From the NCBI GenBank assembly GCA_965198325.1, contig CBDAPE010000014.1, positions 124,001-188,000 of the forward strand: 64,000 nt of DNA, written 5' to 3'. A program made the translations under genes and the position numbers. Every line of letters begins with the position of its first letter. Position 1 is the first letter of the stretch. Positions 8,835 to 16,833 of the stretch are shown here, piece after piece. This DNA comes from CBDAPE01 sp965198325 (GTDB lineage: Bacteria > Pseudomonadota > Alphaproteobacteria > UBA828 > JAPUJA01). The notes below the pieces were generated by a model. That model had not been told where the DNA came from and made no database searches. It saw nothing but the letters and a program-made list of their open reading frames with translations.

Positions 8835-10154
8835 TCAATAGGGCTTGCCCAGGGTGAAGCGGTCCCGCAGATCGATCCAGGCGATCATCGGGGCCAGGAA
8901 CCACGGGTTGCCGTTGTAGAACGGCCAGGTCGGAAAGCCCAGATTCCAATAGGCGGTGTCGGGCGCGCGGCCCTCGATGACCGCCTTGGCGATGGTCTTG
9001 CCGAAATGGGTGCCAAGGACCACGCCGCCGCCGGCGAAGCCGGTGGCGAAATGAACCCCGTCCCCGGTCTTGCCCATGTGGGGCAGCTTGTCGAATGGAA
9101 AGCCCATCATGCCGGTCCAGCAATGGCTGATCTTGGTCTCTTTGAGCCGGGGGTAGACCCGGCTCAGGAGGTCGTGGAGCTTTTTCGCGGTGATCCGTTG
9201 ATCGCCGTCGAGGTGACCGGTCCGTGCGCTGAAGATCAGAACCCGGTCGTCGGGCGAGGGGCGGTCCGAGAAGACGTTCTTCTTCGAATCGCGCATCGAG
9301 CGGAGTTTCGGCTTGATCAGTTTCAGGGTTTCGGGCTCCATCGGCGCGGTTGCGATCGCATGCGCGGGCACGGGCACGATGCGCCGGCGCGTCCAGGGCG
9401 TATAGCCGGTCTCGCGGGTATAGCCGTTGGTGCAGATCACCACGTCGCGCGCCCGCACCGCGTGCTGGCGGGTGCGCACCGTGAAGCCGTCGTCTTCGGG
9501 CGTGATCGCGGTGACCGGGGAGTGACCGACGACCTGGGCGCCCGCGCTCACCGCGCGCTCGAGCACCGCCTGGTGATAGCGCCCGGGGTGAAGCATGCCG
9601 TTGCCCTCGACGATGAGCGCGCCGTGCCAGTAGTCGGATTCGACCTCCTTGTGGATCTCCTCTTTCGGACACATCCAGAATTCGAGCTCGGGCGCGATGG
9701 TCTTGATGTAGCTGTATTCCTTTGCGAGACCGTCGTAATGGCTTGCCGAGCAGGCTCCGGTAAAGCGCCCGCGAAAGCGCTGTCCGACCTGCATCTGCTC
9801 GGTTTCGAGCATGGCGAGAAACGCTGCATGCGCGCCGCCCGCCTCGGCCCACATGGCGCGCGCCTTCTCGTTTCCGAACTTGGCCGCGAGCTTGGTGAAG
9901 GGGTAATGCAAATAGCGCCCGATATGACCCATGTTGCGGGTGCTTGCGCCGAAGCCCGGATCGTAGGTGTCCAACACCAGGGTTCCGCGCCCGGCGCGCG
10001 CGGTTTCCAGGGCGCAGTGAAGGCCTGCGAAACCGGAGCCGATGACGAGCACGTCGACCGCTTCGGGCAAGGTGGCCTCATCGTGATCGGCGCGCGGCGC
10101 CGCTTCCCACCAGAAGGGCGTCGATTTGAAGTCGCCCGTGAGGATATCCTCCAT
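8835..10154 (-). CDS. FAD-dependent amine oxidoreductase (DAO/PuuB-like), paralogue 1
   Basis: A 439-residue flavoprotein of the D-amino-acid oxidase superfamily, similar in build to gamma-glutamylputrescine oxidase. The dinucleotide-binding motif GSGFAGLHC lies near residue 37, the ATG box CTNGYTRETGY in the middle, and the C-terminal flavin motif GFAGGGVVLGTHFGK near residue 375. It begins with a short WWE-containing leader shared by all three paralogues. Its own aaggaa ribosome site precedes the start. It should oxidise a secondary or primary amine to an imine or aldehyde, feeding the aldehyde dehydrogenase upstream in the operon. Confidence 0.87.
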   Translation of the reverse strand: MEDILTGDFKSTPFWWEAAPRADHDEATLPEAVDVLVIGSGFAGLHCALETARAGRGTLVLDTYDPGFGASTRNMGHIGRYLHYPFTKLAAKFGNEKARAMWAEAGGAHAAFLAMLETEQMQVGQRFRGRFTGACSASHYDGLAKEYSYIKTIAPELEFWMCPKEEIHKEVESDYWHGALIVEGNGMLHPGRYHQAVLERAVSAGAQVVGHSPVTAITPEDDGFTVRTRQHAVRARDVVICTNGYTRETGYTPWTRRRIVPVPAHAIATAPMEPETLKLIKPKLRSMRDSKKNVFSDRPSPDDRVLIFSARTGHLDGDQRITAKKLHDLLSRVYPRLKETKISHCWTGMMGFPFDKLPHMGKTGDGVHFATGFAGGGVVLGTHFGKTIAKAVIEGRAPDTAYWNLGFPTWPFYNGNPWFLAPMIAWIDLRDRFTLGKPY

Positions 10155-10168
10155 CGGCGTTGTTCCTT

Positions 10169-11503
10169 TCAGGCCCCGCGGGCGGCGTGGGGCCGGGTCG
10201 TCAACCGGTCGCGGAAATCGACCCAGTTAATGTAGGCGGGCAGCCACCAGGGGTTGCCCGCATAAAACGGCCAGGTGGGAAAGCCGGGACCCCACCAGGC
10301 GGTCTCGCCCTCCGAGTTTCCCAGAAGCCTGTGGCCCAGCTTCTGGCCCAGATAGGTCGCCATGGGCAGGCCAGAGCCGCAGAACCCGGTGGCGAAATAG
10401 GCGCCGTCCCGGGTCTGGCCGATATGGGGCTGGCGGTCGAACGAAAAGCCCATCACGCCCCGCCAGACGCGGGCCAGGCGCACACCGGCGAGGGCCGGAT
10501 AGACCTGGATCATAAGGTCGCGCAGTTTCCTCGCCGTGATCCGCAGATCCCCGTCGTCATGCCCGGTGCGGGCGCCGAAGACGATGCGCGCATCGTCGGG
10601 CGTCGGGCGGCACCAGAATATGTTGGTCTTCGAATCGAGCCACGGTCGGCCTTTCGGCGAAACCGCCTTCATCAGATCGCCCGCCAGCGGTTCGGTGACG
10701 ATCTGATGGGCATAAACCGGCACGATCCGCCGCCGCACCCAGGGTGCGGCCCCGCGGCTGTTGGCAGAATAGCCGTTGGTGCAGATCACGACGTCGCGCG
10801 CCTGGATGGTGTGCGCCCGGGTCTGCACCGTAAAGCCGTCCGCGTCGGGCGTGATGCGGGTGACCGGTGCACGCCCCCTGATTTGTGCGCCGGCGCGCGT
10901 GGCCGCGCCCATCAGCGCCTGGTGATAGAGGCCCGGATGGAGCGTGCCGTGCTCGTGAAGGATCAGCCCGCCATGGCCGTAGTCGGTGCCGATCTCGCCC
11001 CGTTGATCGGCCGCCGGGCACATCGAGAATTCGAAGGGCACCCGGGCATTGATGTATTCCGCCTTGCGCGCCAGCGTCTCGTAGTCGGCGCGCGAGCAGG
11101 CGGCGGTGAAGCGGCCGCGGTTCTGCTTGCCGACCTCCATCTGCTCCTTCTCGATCAGATCGAGGACCGCCCAATGGGCATCACCCGATTCCCGCCACAT
11201 GCGCCGGGCGGTCTCGGCACCGTGATCGGCCTCGAGCCTGTTCAGCGGGATATGGGGGAAGCGGCCGATATAGCCCGCGAGCCGGGTGCTGGCGCCGAAG
11301 CCCGGCACGTGCGCGTCGAGCACGAGGGTGTCGCGCCCCCCAGCAGCGGTGATGCGTGCGCAGTTGAGCCCGGCGTAACCCGAGCCCACGACGAGCACGT
11401 CGACCGCTCCGGGAAGCGCCTCGCCCGGTTCGGGCTCGGCGCGCGGCACCGCCTCCCACCACCAGGGGTCGGTCGAGAAATCGTCGGAGAAGAGCGTGCT
11501 CAT
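10169..11503 (-). CDS. FAD-dependent amine oxidoreductase (DAO/PuuB-like), paralogue 2
   Basis: A 444-residue paralogue of both neighbours. Motifs are GSGYAGLNC for FAD binding, CTNGYSANSRG, and GFCGSGLPMATYLGQK near the C-terminus, ending in the shared GFPTWPFYAGNPWW block. It is closer to paralogue 3 than to paralogue 1, sharing EFSMCPAA and HEHGTLHPGLYHQ. The start is the ATG at 11503, which aligns with the conserved leader; the ribosome site (aagaag) is weak. The reaction is expected to be flavin-dependent amine oxidation; the substrate is unknown. Confidence 0.87.
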   Translation of the reverse strand: MSTLFSDDFSTDPWWWEAVPRAEPEPGEALPGAVDVLVVGSGYAGLNCARITAAGGRDTLVLDAHVPGFGASTRLAGYIGRFPHIPLNRLEADHGAETARRMWRESGDAHWAVLDLIEKEQMEVGKQNRGRFTAACSRADYETLARKAEYINARVPFEFSMCPAADQRGEIGTDYGHGGLILHEHGTLHPGLYHQALMGAATRAGAQIRGRAPVTRITPDADGFTVQTRAHTIQARDVVICTNGYSANSRGAAPWVRRRIVPVYAHQIVTEPLAGDLMKAVSPKGRPWLDSKTNIFWCRPTPDDARIVFGARTGHDDGDLRITARKLRDLMIQVYPALAGVRLARVWRGVMGFSFDRQPHIGQTRDGAYFATGFCGSGLPMATYLGQKLGHRLLGNSEGETAWWGPGFPTWPFYAGNPWWLPAYINWVDFRDRLTTRPHAARGA

Positions 11504-11538
11504 GGGGCTTCTTGATCCCGCATTCCGGCTCTGGCGCG

Positions 11539-12879
11539 TTATCCGCTGCGCACGATATGGCCACGGCTGCCCAGCCGGTCGTTGAAATCGGTCCAGGCGA
11601 TAAACAGCGGCATCCACCAGGGGTTGCCGTTGTAGAACGGCCAGGTCGGAAAGCCGTGATTCCACCAGTCGGTCTCACCCTCTGCATTGCCGACCAGCTT
11701 GTGGCCCACCTTCTGGCCGAAATAGGTGCCCAGGGGGAGCCCCGAGCCGCAGAAGCCGGTTGCGAAATAGACCCCGTCGGGGGTCTGGCCGATATGGGGC
11801 AGCTTGTCGAACGAAAAGCCCATCACGCCCCGCCAGACGTGGGAGAGGCGGATGTCTTTCATCTGGGGGTAGACCCCGATCATGAGATCGCGGAGCTTTT
11901 GCGCGGTGATCCGCAGATCGCCGTCGTCGTGGCCGGTGCGCGCGCCGAAGATGATGCGCTTGTCGTCGGGCGCGGGGCGATCCCAGAAAATATTGGTCTT
12001 GGAATCGAGTACCGCCCGCCCGCTCGGCTTGATGGCTTTCATCAGCTCTACCGAAAGCGGTTCGGTCGCGATCTGGTGGGCGACGACGGGCACGATCCGG
12101 TTGCGCACCCAGGGCAGGGAGTCCCACCGGCTGTTGGTATAGCCGTTGGTGCAGATCACCACGTCGCGGGCCTCAATGACGTGGCTCCGCGTTCGGACCG
12201 TAAAGCCCTCGCGCTCGGGTGAGATGTTCATCACCGGCGTGTGGCCCTCGACGCGCGCGCCGGCGCGCCGGGCCGCGTCGAGCAGCCCCTGGTGATACAG
12301 GCCCGGATGGAGCGTTCCGTGCTCGTGCAGGATCATGCCGCCGTGCCAGTAATCCGTGCCGACCTCCTTGTGTTGTTCGGCGGCCGGGCACATCGAGAAT
12401 TCAAAGGGCACGTTCTTGTTGATGTACTCCGCGTTCGCGCCCATCGCGTCGTAATGGGCCGGCGAGCAGGCGCCCGTAAAGCGCCCGCGATAGAGCTTGC
12501 CGACGTCCATCTGCTCCTTTTCGATCAGCTCGAGCAGGACCCACTGGGCATCGCCCGATTCCTTCCACATCCGGTGAGCCTTCTCCTTGCCCACCTTGGC
12601 CTCGAGCTTCTGGATCGAGTAGTGCAGGAAGCGGCCGATATAGCCGGCAAGCCGAGTGCTTGCCCCGAAGCCCGCGGGGCCGGCGTCGAGCACCAGGGTG
12701 TCGCGCCCCGCACCGGCCGTGACGCGTGCGCAATTGAGCCCCGCGAAGCCGGAGCCGACGACGAGCACGTCGACCCGCTCGGGCAGCGGCAGGTCCCCCC
12801 CGGATTCGGAGCGCGGCACCGCGTCCCACCAGTAGGGGTCGGTCTTGAAATCCCCGGTGAATATCGACGGGTCGATCAT
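11539..12879 (-). CDS. FAD-dependent amine oxidoreductase (DAO/PuuB-like), paralogue 3
   Basis: A 446-residue member of the tandem triplet, first in transcription order, 25 bp after the aldehyde dehydrogenase gene. It shows GSGFAGLNC, CTNGYTNSRWD, and GFCGSGLPLGTYFGQK with the terminal GFPTWPFYNGNPWW block. A clear gaagggag ribosome site precedes the ATG at 12879. The order aldehyde dehydrogenase then oxidase parallels puuC-puuB in Puu-type putrescine catabolism, which supports an oxidation followed by aldehyde oxidation. The three copies share their overall layout and may have different amine specificities. Confidence 0.88.
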   Translation of the reverse strand: MIDPSIFTGDFKTDPYWWDAVPRSESGGDLPLPERVDVLVVGSGFAGLNCARVTAGAGRDTLVLDAGPAGFGASTRLAGYIGRFLHYSIQKLEAKVGKEKAHRMWKESGDAQWVLLELIEKEQMDVGKLYRGRFTGACSPAHYDAMGANAEYINKNVPFEFSMCPAAEQHKEVGTDYWHGGMILHEHGTLHPGLYHQGLLDAARRAGARVEGHTPVMNISPEREGFTVRTRSHVIEARDVVICTNGYTNSRWDSLPWVRNRIVPVVAHQIATEPLSVELMKAIKPSGRAVLDSKTNIFWDRPAPDDKRIIFGARTGHDDGDLRITAQKLRDLMIGVYPQMKDIRLSHVWRGVMGFSFDKLPHIGQTPDGVYFATGFCGSGLPLGTYFGQKVGHKLVGNAEGETDWWNHGFPTWPFYNGNPWWMPLFIAWTDFNDRLGSRGHIVRSG

Positions 12880-12904
12880 CGGTTGCCGCGCTCCCTTCGC
12901 CGGT

Positions 12905-14407
12905 CTAGCTCAACTCGACCCAGGTGGTCTTGACCTCGCGGTACTTGTCGATCGCGTCGATCGACTTGTCCCGCCCGAGACCCGACTGCTTGTAGCCGCC
13001 GAAGGGTGCCGAGAGATCGCTGCCGTTGTAGGTGTTGACGTTGACGAAGCCCGCCCGGAGCGCGCGCGCCGCCTTGTGGGCGACCGTGATGTCCCGGGTC
13101 CAGATCGCAGCGGCGAGACCGTAAGTGGTGTCGTTGCCGATGCGCACCGCGTCGTCGACGTCCGTGCACGAGATCACCGAGAGGACCGGCCCGAAGATCT
13201 CTTCCTGGGCGATGGTCATCTTGTTGTCGACCTTGTCGAAGATCGTCGGCGGCAGGTAGAAGCCGCCGGTCTCCTCGAGCACGCGCTCGCCGCCGGTGAC
13301 CAGCTTGGCACCCTGGCTCTTTCCCGAATCGATATAGCCCAGCACCCGGTTCATCTGGGTCTCGTCGACCATGGCGCCGTTCTCGGCCTCGGGATCGAGC
13401 GGGTCGCGGGGCTGGTAGGATTTGGATTCGGCGACGAGGCGCTCGAGCATCTCGTCCTTCACGCCGTCCTGCACGATCAGGCGCGAGCCCGCGTCGCAGA
13501 CCTCGCCCTGGTTGAAGAAGATGCCCGACGCCGCGACGTTCGCCGCCTTATCGAGATCGGGGCAGTCGTCCATGATGATGTGCGGGCTCTTGCCGCCGCA
13601 TTCGAGCGAGATGTGCTTCATGTTCGACTGGCCGGAATACTCGAGGAACTTCTTGCCGATCTCTGTCGAGCCCGTAAACGTGATGCAGTCGACATCCATG
13701 TGAAGCCCGAGAGCCTTGCCGGTCACCTCGCCGACCCCCGGAAGGACGTTGAACACGCCCTCGGGAATGCCCGCCGCGACGGCGAACTCGGCGGCGCGGA
13801 GCGCCGTGAGCGGGGACTGCTCCGCGGGCTTGAGGATGACCGAGTTGCCCGCCGCCAGCGCCGGCGCCACCTTCCAGCCGTAGGACAGGTAGAGCGGGAA
13901 GTTCCACGGCATCACCGCCGCGACAACGCCCATGGGCTCGTGGGTGACGAGGACCAGCGCGTCGGTGCGGGTGGGTGCGATCCGGTCGTAGATCTTGTCG
14001 ATCGCCTCGGCGTACCAGCGCAGCGTCTTGACCGCGCCGGGAATGTCGGCGGCCATGCTGTATTTGATCGGCTTGCCCATGTCGAGGGTTTCCATCAGGG
14101 CGAGCTCTTCCATGTCGTCCTCGATGAGCTGGGCGAATCTCTGCAGGGCGGCCTTGCGATCCTTGGGCGCCATGGTGCGCCAGTCGCCCTTCTCGAAGGC
14201 GGCGCGCGCCGCTGCAACCGCGCGGTCGACGTCCTCCGCGCCGCAGTTCGAGACCTGGGTCAGCAGGCTGCCGTCGCGGGGGCTGATACAGTCGAAGGTT
14301 TCGCCCGATGCGGCCGCGACATAGTCGCCGCCGATGAACGCCTTGTTCTGGAACGACAGGTGATCCGCCTTGTCCTTCCATTGAACCTGAGCCAGCATGG
14401 TCGACAT
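12905..14407 (-). CDS. NAD(P)-dependent aldehyde dehydrogenase (PuuC/BetB-like)
   Basis: A 500-residue aldehyde dehydrogenase with all core elements: MPWNFPLY (substrate/cofactor entry), GSTEIGKKF (coenzyme loop), the general base Glu in SLECGGKSP, the catalytic Cys in FNQGEVCDAGSRL, and EEIFGPVLS. The motif set is that of aminoaldehyde-type dehydrogenases such as gamma-glutamyl-aminobutyraldehyde or betaine aldehyde dehydrogenase. The ATG at 14407 follows an agggagag ribosome site. It leads the three oxidases in the operon, so it most likely oxidises the aldehyde they or the aminotransferases produce. Confidence 0.9.
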   Translation of the reverse strand: MSTMLAQVQWKDKADHLSFQNKAFIGGDYVAAASGETFDCISPRDGSLLTQVSNCGAEDVDRAVAAARAAFEKGDWRTMAPKDRKAALQRFAQLIEDDMEELALMETLDMGKPIKYSMAADIPGAVKTLRWYAEAIDKIYDRIAPTRTDALVLVTHEPMGVVAAVMPWNFPLYLSYGWKVAPALAAGNSVILKPAEQSPLTALRAAEFAVAAGIPEGVFNVLPGVGEVTGKALGLHMDVDCITFTGSTEIGKKFLEYSGQSNMKHISLECGGKSPHIIMDDCPDLDKAANVAASGIFFNQGEVCDAGSRLIVQDGVKDEMLERLVAESKSYQPRDPLDPEAENGAMVDETQMNRVLGYIDSGKSQGAKLVTGGERVLEETGGFYLPPTIFDKVDNKMTIAQEEIFGPVLSVISCTDVDDAVRIGNDTTYGLAAAIWTRDITVAHKAARALRAGFVNVNTYNGSDLSAPFGGYKQSGLGRDKSIDAIDKYREVKTTWVELS

Positions 14408-14598
14408 GCTTCTCTCCCTTTGTGATCGATCGGTGCGCCGCCTGCGCACCCTATTATGGAACCGGTGGGTTGGTGAATGCGAGTGCCAGCGTCTACATGC
14501 CGCCGTCTCCGCGCCGCGCGGCCTTCATCGAATCGAGATCTGCGAGCACCATCCCGGCGAAGCCCGGATAGCCGCCGCGCTCTTCCGCGCGGGCCGCG
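14408..14598 (-). promoter_or_regulatory. 190-bp gap with a 7-bp inverted repeat upstream of the aldehyde dehydrogenase gene
   Basis: This is the largest gap inside the minus-strand cluster and the likely site of an internal promoter. It contains the inverted repeat ggtgcgc (14432-14438) / gcgcacc (14444-14450) with a five-base spacer, next to a gatcgatc palindrome, 25 bases before the start codon. This could be an operator or an mRNA hairpin near the ribosome site. No clear -35/-10 was recognised. Confidence 0.35.
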
Positions 14599-15588
14599 TT
14601 ATGCATAGCTGTCGCCATATTTGTCCCAGATGTCGTAATAAGCCTCGACGCAATAATCCGCCAGACCGTCGATGGTGGCCTCGCTGCCGGTCGCGCCGAA
14701 CAGGGCCTCCATGCTGTTGTTGAGCTCTTCGGGACTCAACAGACTCGCGCCGCAGGCGATGATCCAACACAGGAGTGCGATCCGCGCCGACGAGGTCAGG
14801 CGCAGCGCCCGGTGCCTGTGCAGCCGGTCCTCGAAGGCGACGTCGGACATCGCGCCGAAATAGCTGCGCACGGCGAATTCGTCGATTGGGTCGGGCGACT
14901 TCGCATAGGCGCACATCTCGGCGATGCCCCACTCGGGCAGACCCCAGCCGACGAGATCGTAGTCGATCAGCCAGAGCCGGCCGGTGGCCGTCTCCTGCAT
15001 CATGTTCACGAAGGCCATGTCCGCATGGCAGATGACCGGCATGTAGGGGCCGAACATCGGCTCCAGGCGGTTGCAGGTCTCGATCATCTTGTTGGCTTCG
15101 GCCATGTGTTTGCAGCGCAGGCGATCGGCGATCCAGCCCGCCTGGCGGGTCGCCTCGAAGGGCCAGAAATAGTCGATCGGGTAGTGCGCCGCCGCGCCGC
15201 CTTTTTCCTGGAGGATCTTGATCAGGCCGATGACGGCCGAGACGTTTTTCTCGTCGAGCAGGTCGTCGGGCTCGAAGTTCCGCCCCTCGATCCAGTCGGT
15301 CACCGAGAGCAGGCGCTCGTCATAGACGACCTTCGGGCTGATGCCGATCTCCGAGCCCATGTTCGAGCCCGTCCGGGTCGCCGACGCCGTGCCCCAGATG
15401 TCGCGCAGGTCCGCCGCCTGGCGGACGACGTATTTGCCGCTTTCGTCGATCGCGGTCCAGCTGCGGTTCTGCAGGCCGCCCCACAGCCGCGCGAGCTCGA
15501 TTTCGCCCTGCCAGATCGGCAGCGCGCGGACATGGGCTTCGACCTCTTCAATGGTCCAGCTCCACTCCACTTCGTTCATCGACGGCAT
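14599..15588 (-). CDS. Choline/ethanolamine kinase-like phosphotransferase, paralogue B
   Basis: A 329-residue APH-fold kinase. It has the LPIWQG leader and GGLQNRSW nucleotide segment, the catalytic loop HADMAFVN (His, Asp and Asn all present), and the metal Asp in LWLIDYDLVG. Compared with paralogues A and D the loop lacks the PQN form, and it shares the A-x-VN form with its neighbour paralogue C. It follows paralogue C by 34 bp and is probably co-transcribed with it. The likely substrate is a small hydroxylated amine; nothing in the sequence fixes which. Confidence 0.82.
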   Translation of the reverse strand: MPSMNEVEWSWTIEEVEAHVRALPIWQGEIELARLWGGLQNRSWTAIDESGKYVVRQAADLRDIWGTASATRTGSNMGSEIGISPKVVYDERLLSVTDWIEGRNFEPDDLLDEKNVSAVIGLIKILQEKGGAAAHYPIDYFWPFEATRQAGWIADRLRCKHMAEANKMIETCNRLEPMFGPYMPVICHADMAFVNMMQETATGRLWLIDYDLVGWGLPEWGIAEMCAYAKSPDPIDEFAVRSYFGAMSDVAFEDRLHRHRALRLTSSARIALLCWIIACGASLLSPEELNNSMEALFGATGSEATIDGLADYCVEAYYDIWDKYGDSYA

Positions 15589-15622
15589 CCAATGTCCCCG
15601 TTCGTTCGTCTTTCAAGTCCAC

Positions 15623-16588
15623 TCAATAGTCGTCGTGACAGCTCTGCCACAGGTCGCGGTAACGCCCCCAGGACATTTCCATGAAGCCTTCGTAGCTGTC
15701 CTCGACGCCATCGTCGGCGAAGGCCCGCGCCATGCTTTGGGCGGCGTCGTCATCTGTCCGGGAGCCCCGTTGCGCCTGGATTATGCACCAGGTGACCTGC
15801 CGGAGGTAGGAGGCAAGCTTGAACGCCCGGTGCTCGCGGAGCCGCTGGGTCATGGTTGCGTCGTCGAGGGACCCGACGCTTCGCTCGATCACGAAGCGGT
15901 CGAGCGCTTCGTCGGACACCGCGTAGGTGCAGAGCTCGGCGATGTCCCACAGGGGATGGTTGAAGCCGCCGAAATCCCAGTCGATCAGCCAGAGCCGGTC
16001 GTCGCCGTCCAGCATGACGTTCACATGGGCGAAATCATTGTGACAGAAAACCGGCAAGTAGGGCTCGACGACGGGTTCGATCTTGTCGATCACCGCGATG
16101 GCGTCGGGAATCCGGCCGCGATGAGGCGAGTCCGTCTCGAGCCCGTAGCGCGCGTGATTGCGCACGCAAAGGAAGCCGTTGAAATAGTTCACCGGGTCGC
16201 GCACCGCATGGGAGCCGGCGTGAAGCGGCGCAAACAGCTCGTCGATGATCCGGCCGGCGATCGCGGGCTCGGCGATTTCCGCCTCCGTCAGGACTCGGCC
16301 ATCGATGAAATCCATGACGAAGAGATTGGGCTCGGTATAGGTAACCGGGGGCGAGATGCCGAGTTCGGCCGCGGCGCGCGCGCAGGCGAGTACGGATGTC
16401 TGCACGGTGCCGAGCTGGATGTTGTCGAAGCCTAGGCGGACCACCTGTTTTCCGGAGTCATCGGAGACGATATAGCTCGCGTTCTGCAGGCCGCCCGCCA
16501 GCGGTTCGAGAACGGGCTTGCCCCGCCAGACGGGCAGATCGCGGATATGATCCTCGATCCGCGATCGCGGCCAGTCGCGCTCGATCAC
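15623..16588 (-). CDS. Choline/ethanolamine kinase-like phosphotransferase, paralogue C
   Basis: A 321-residue kinase that opens the minus-strand cluster. It begins with GTG at 16588, preceded by gggagag. Motifs are LPVWRG, AGGLQNASY, catalytic HNDFAHVN, and LWLIDWDFGG with the metal-binding Asp. All catalytic residues of the choline-kinase/APH family are present. It is divergent from the TPP enzyme gene across a 245-bp regulatory gap. Together with paralogue B it may phosphorylate an amino alcohol at the head of the pathway. Confidence 0.82.
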   Translation of the reverse strand: MIERDWPRSRIEDHIRDLPVWRGKPVLEPLAGGLQNASYIVSDDSGKQVVRLGFDNIQLGTVQTSVLACARAAAELGISPPVTYTEPNLFVMDFIDGRVLTEAEIAEPAIAGRIIDELFAPLHAGSHAVRDPVNYFNGFLCVRNHARYGLETDSPHRGRIPDAIAVIDKIEPVVEPYLPVFCHNDFAHVNVMLDGDDRLWLIDWDFGGFNHPLWDIAELCTYAVSDEALDRFVIERSVGSLDDATMTQRLREHRAFKLASYLRQVTWCIIQAQRGSRTDDDAAQSMARAFADDGVEDSYEGFMEMSWGRYRDLWQSCHDDY

Positions 16589-16833
16589 GGGGCTCTCCCT
16601 TTCGCTCCGTCCCGCCGTCTCTCAAAGCCCGGTTCATGCGGGTTACTTATATAACTTGCAATAATTTTAGGGGCGAATTTGTCAAAAGTCACCCAAAATC
16701 GGGTCAAAAGACGTCAAAAATCCACAATCCAATTGACCCGGTATAGCGCAGGTGCGATGGTCGGAATGACCGGGAAGGCCTTGCGACGGTCCAGGACAAG
16801 GGCCCCGGAACGGTCGGACGGGGAGATCGAACC
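16589..16833. promoter_or_regulatory. Divergent promoter region with three GTCAAAA direct repeats
   Basis: This AT-richer gap separates the minus-strand catabolic cluster from the plus-strand TPP/MDR genes. GTCAAAA occurs at 16681, 16703 and 16713 on the same strand, 22 and 10 bases apart. Spacings near multiples of one helical turn suggest cooperative binding of a regulator on one DNA face. On the minus strand a perfect TTGACA (16680-16685) falls inside the first repeat and could be the -35 box for the kinase operon. On the plus strand TTGACC at 16733 could serve the TPP gene. The boxes are visible; the promoter assignments are inference. Confidence 0.5.

Noticed and set aside
12845..14425. 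A 526-codon frame antisense to the aldehyde dehydrogenase
   Set aside because: The dehydrogenase is certain from its catalytic motifs and ribosome site; the other frame is compositional.
16589..16833. GTCAAAA repeats as iterons of a replication origin
   Set aside because: Only three boxes, no rep gene or DnaA boxes recognised, and the position between divergent catabolic genes fits transcription control better.
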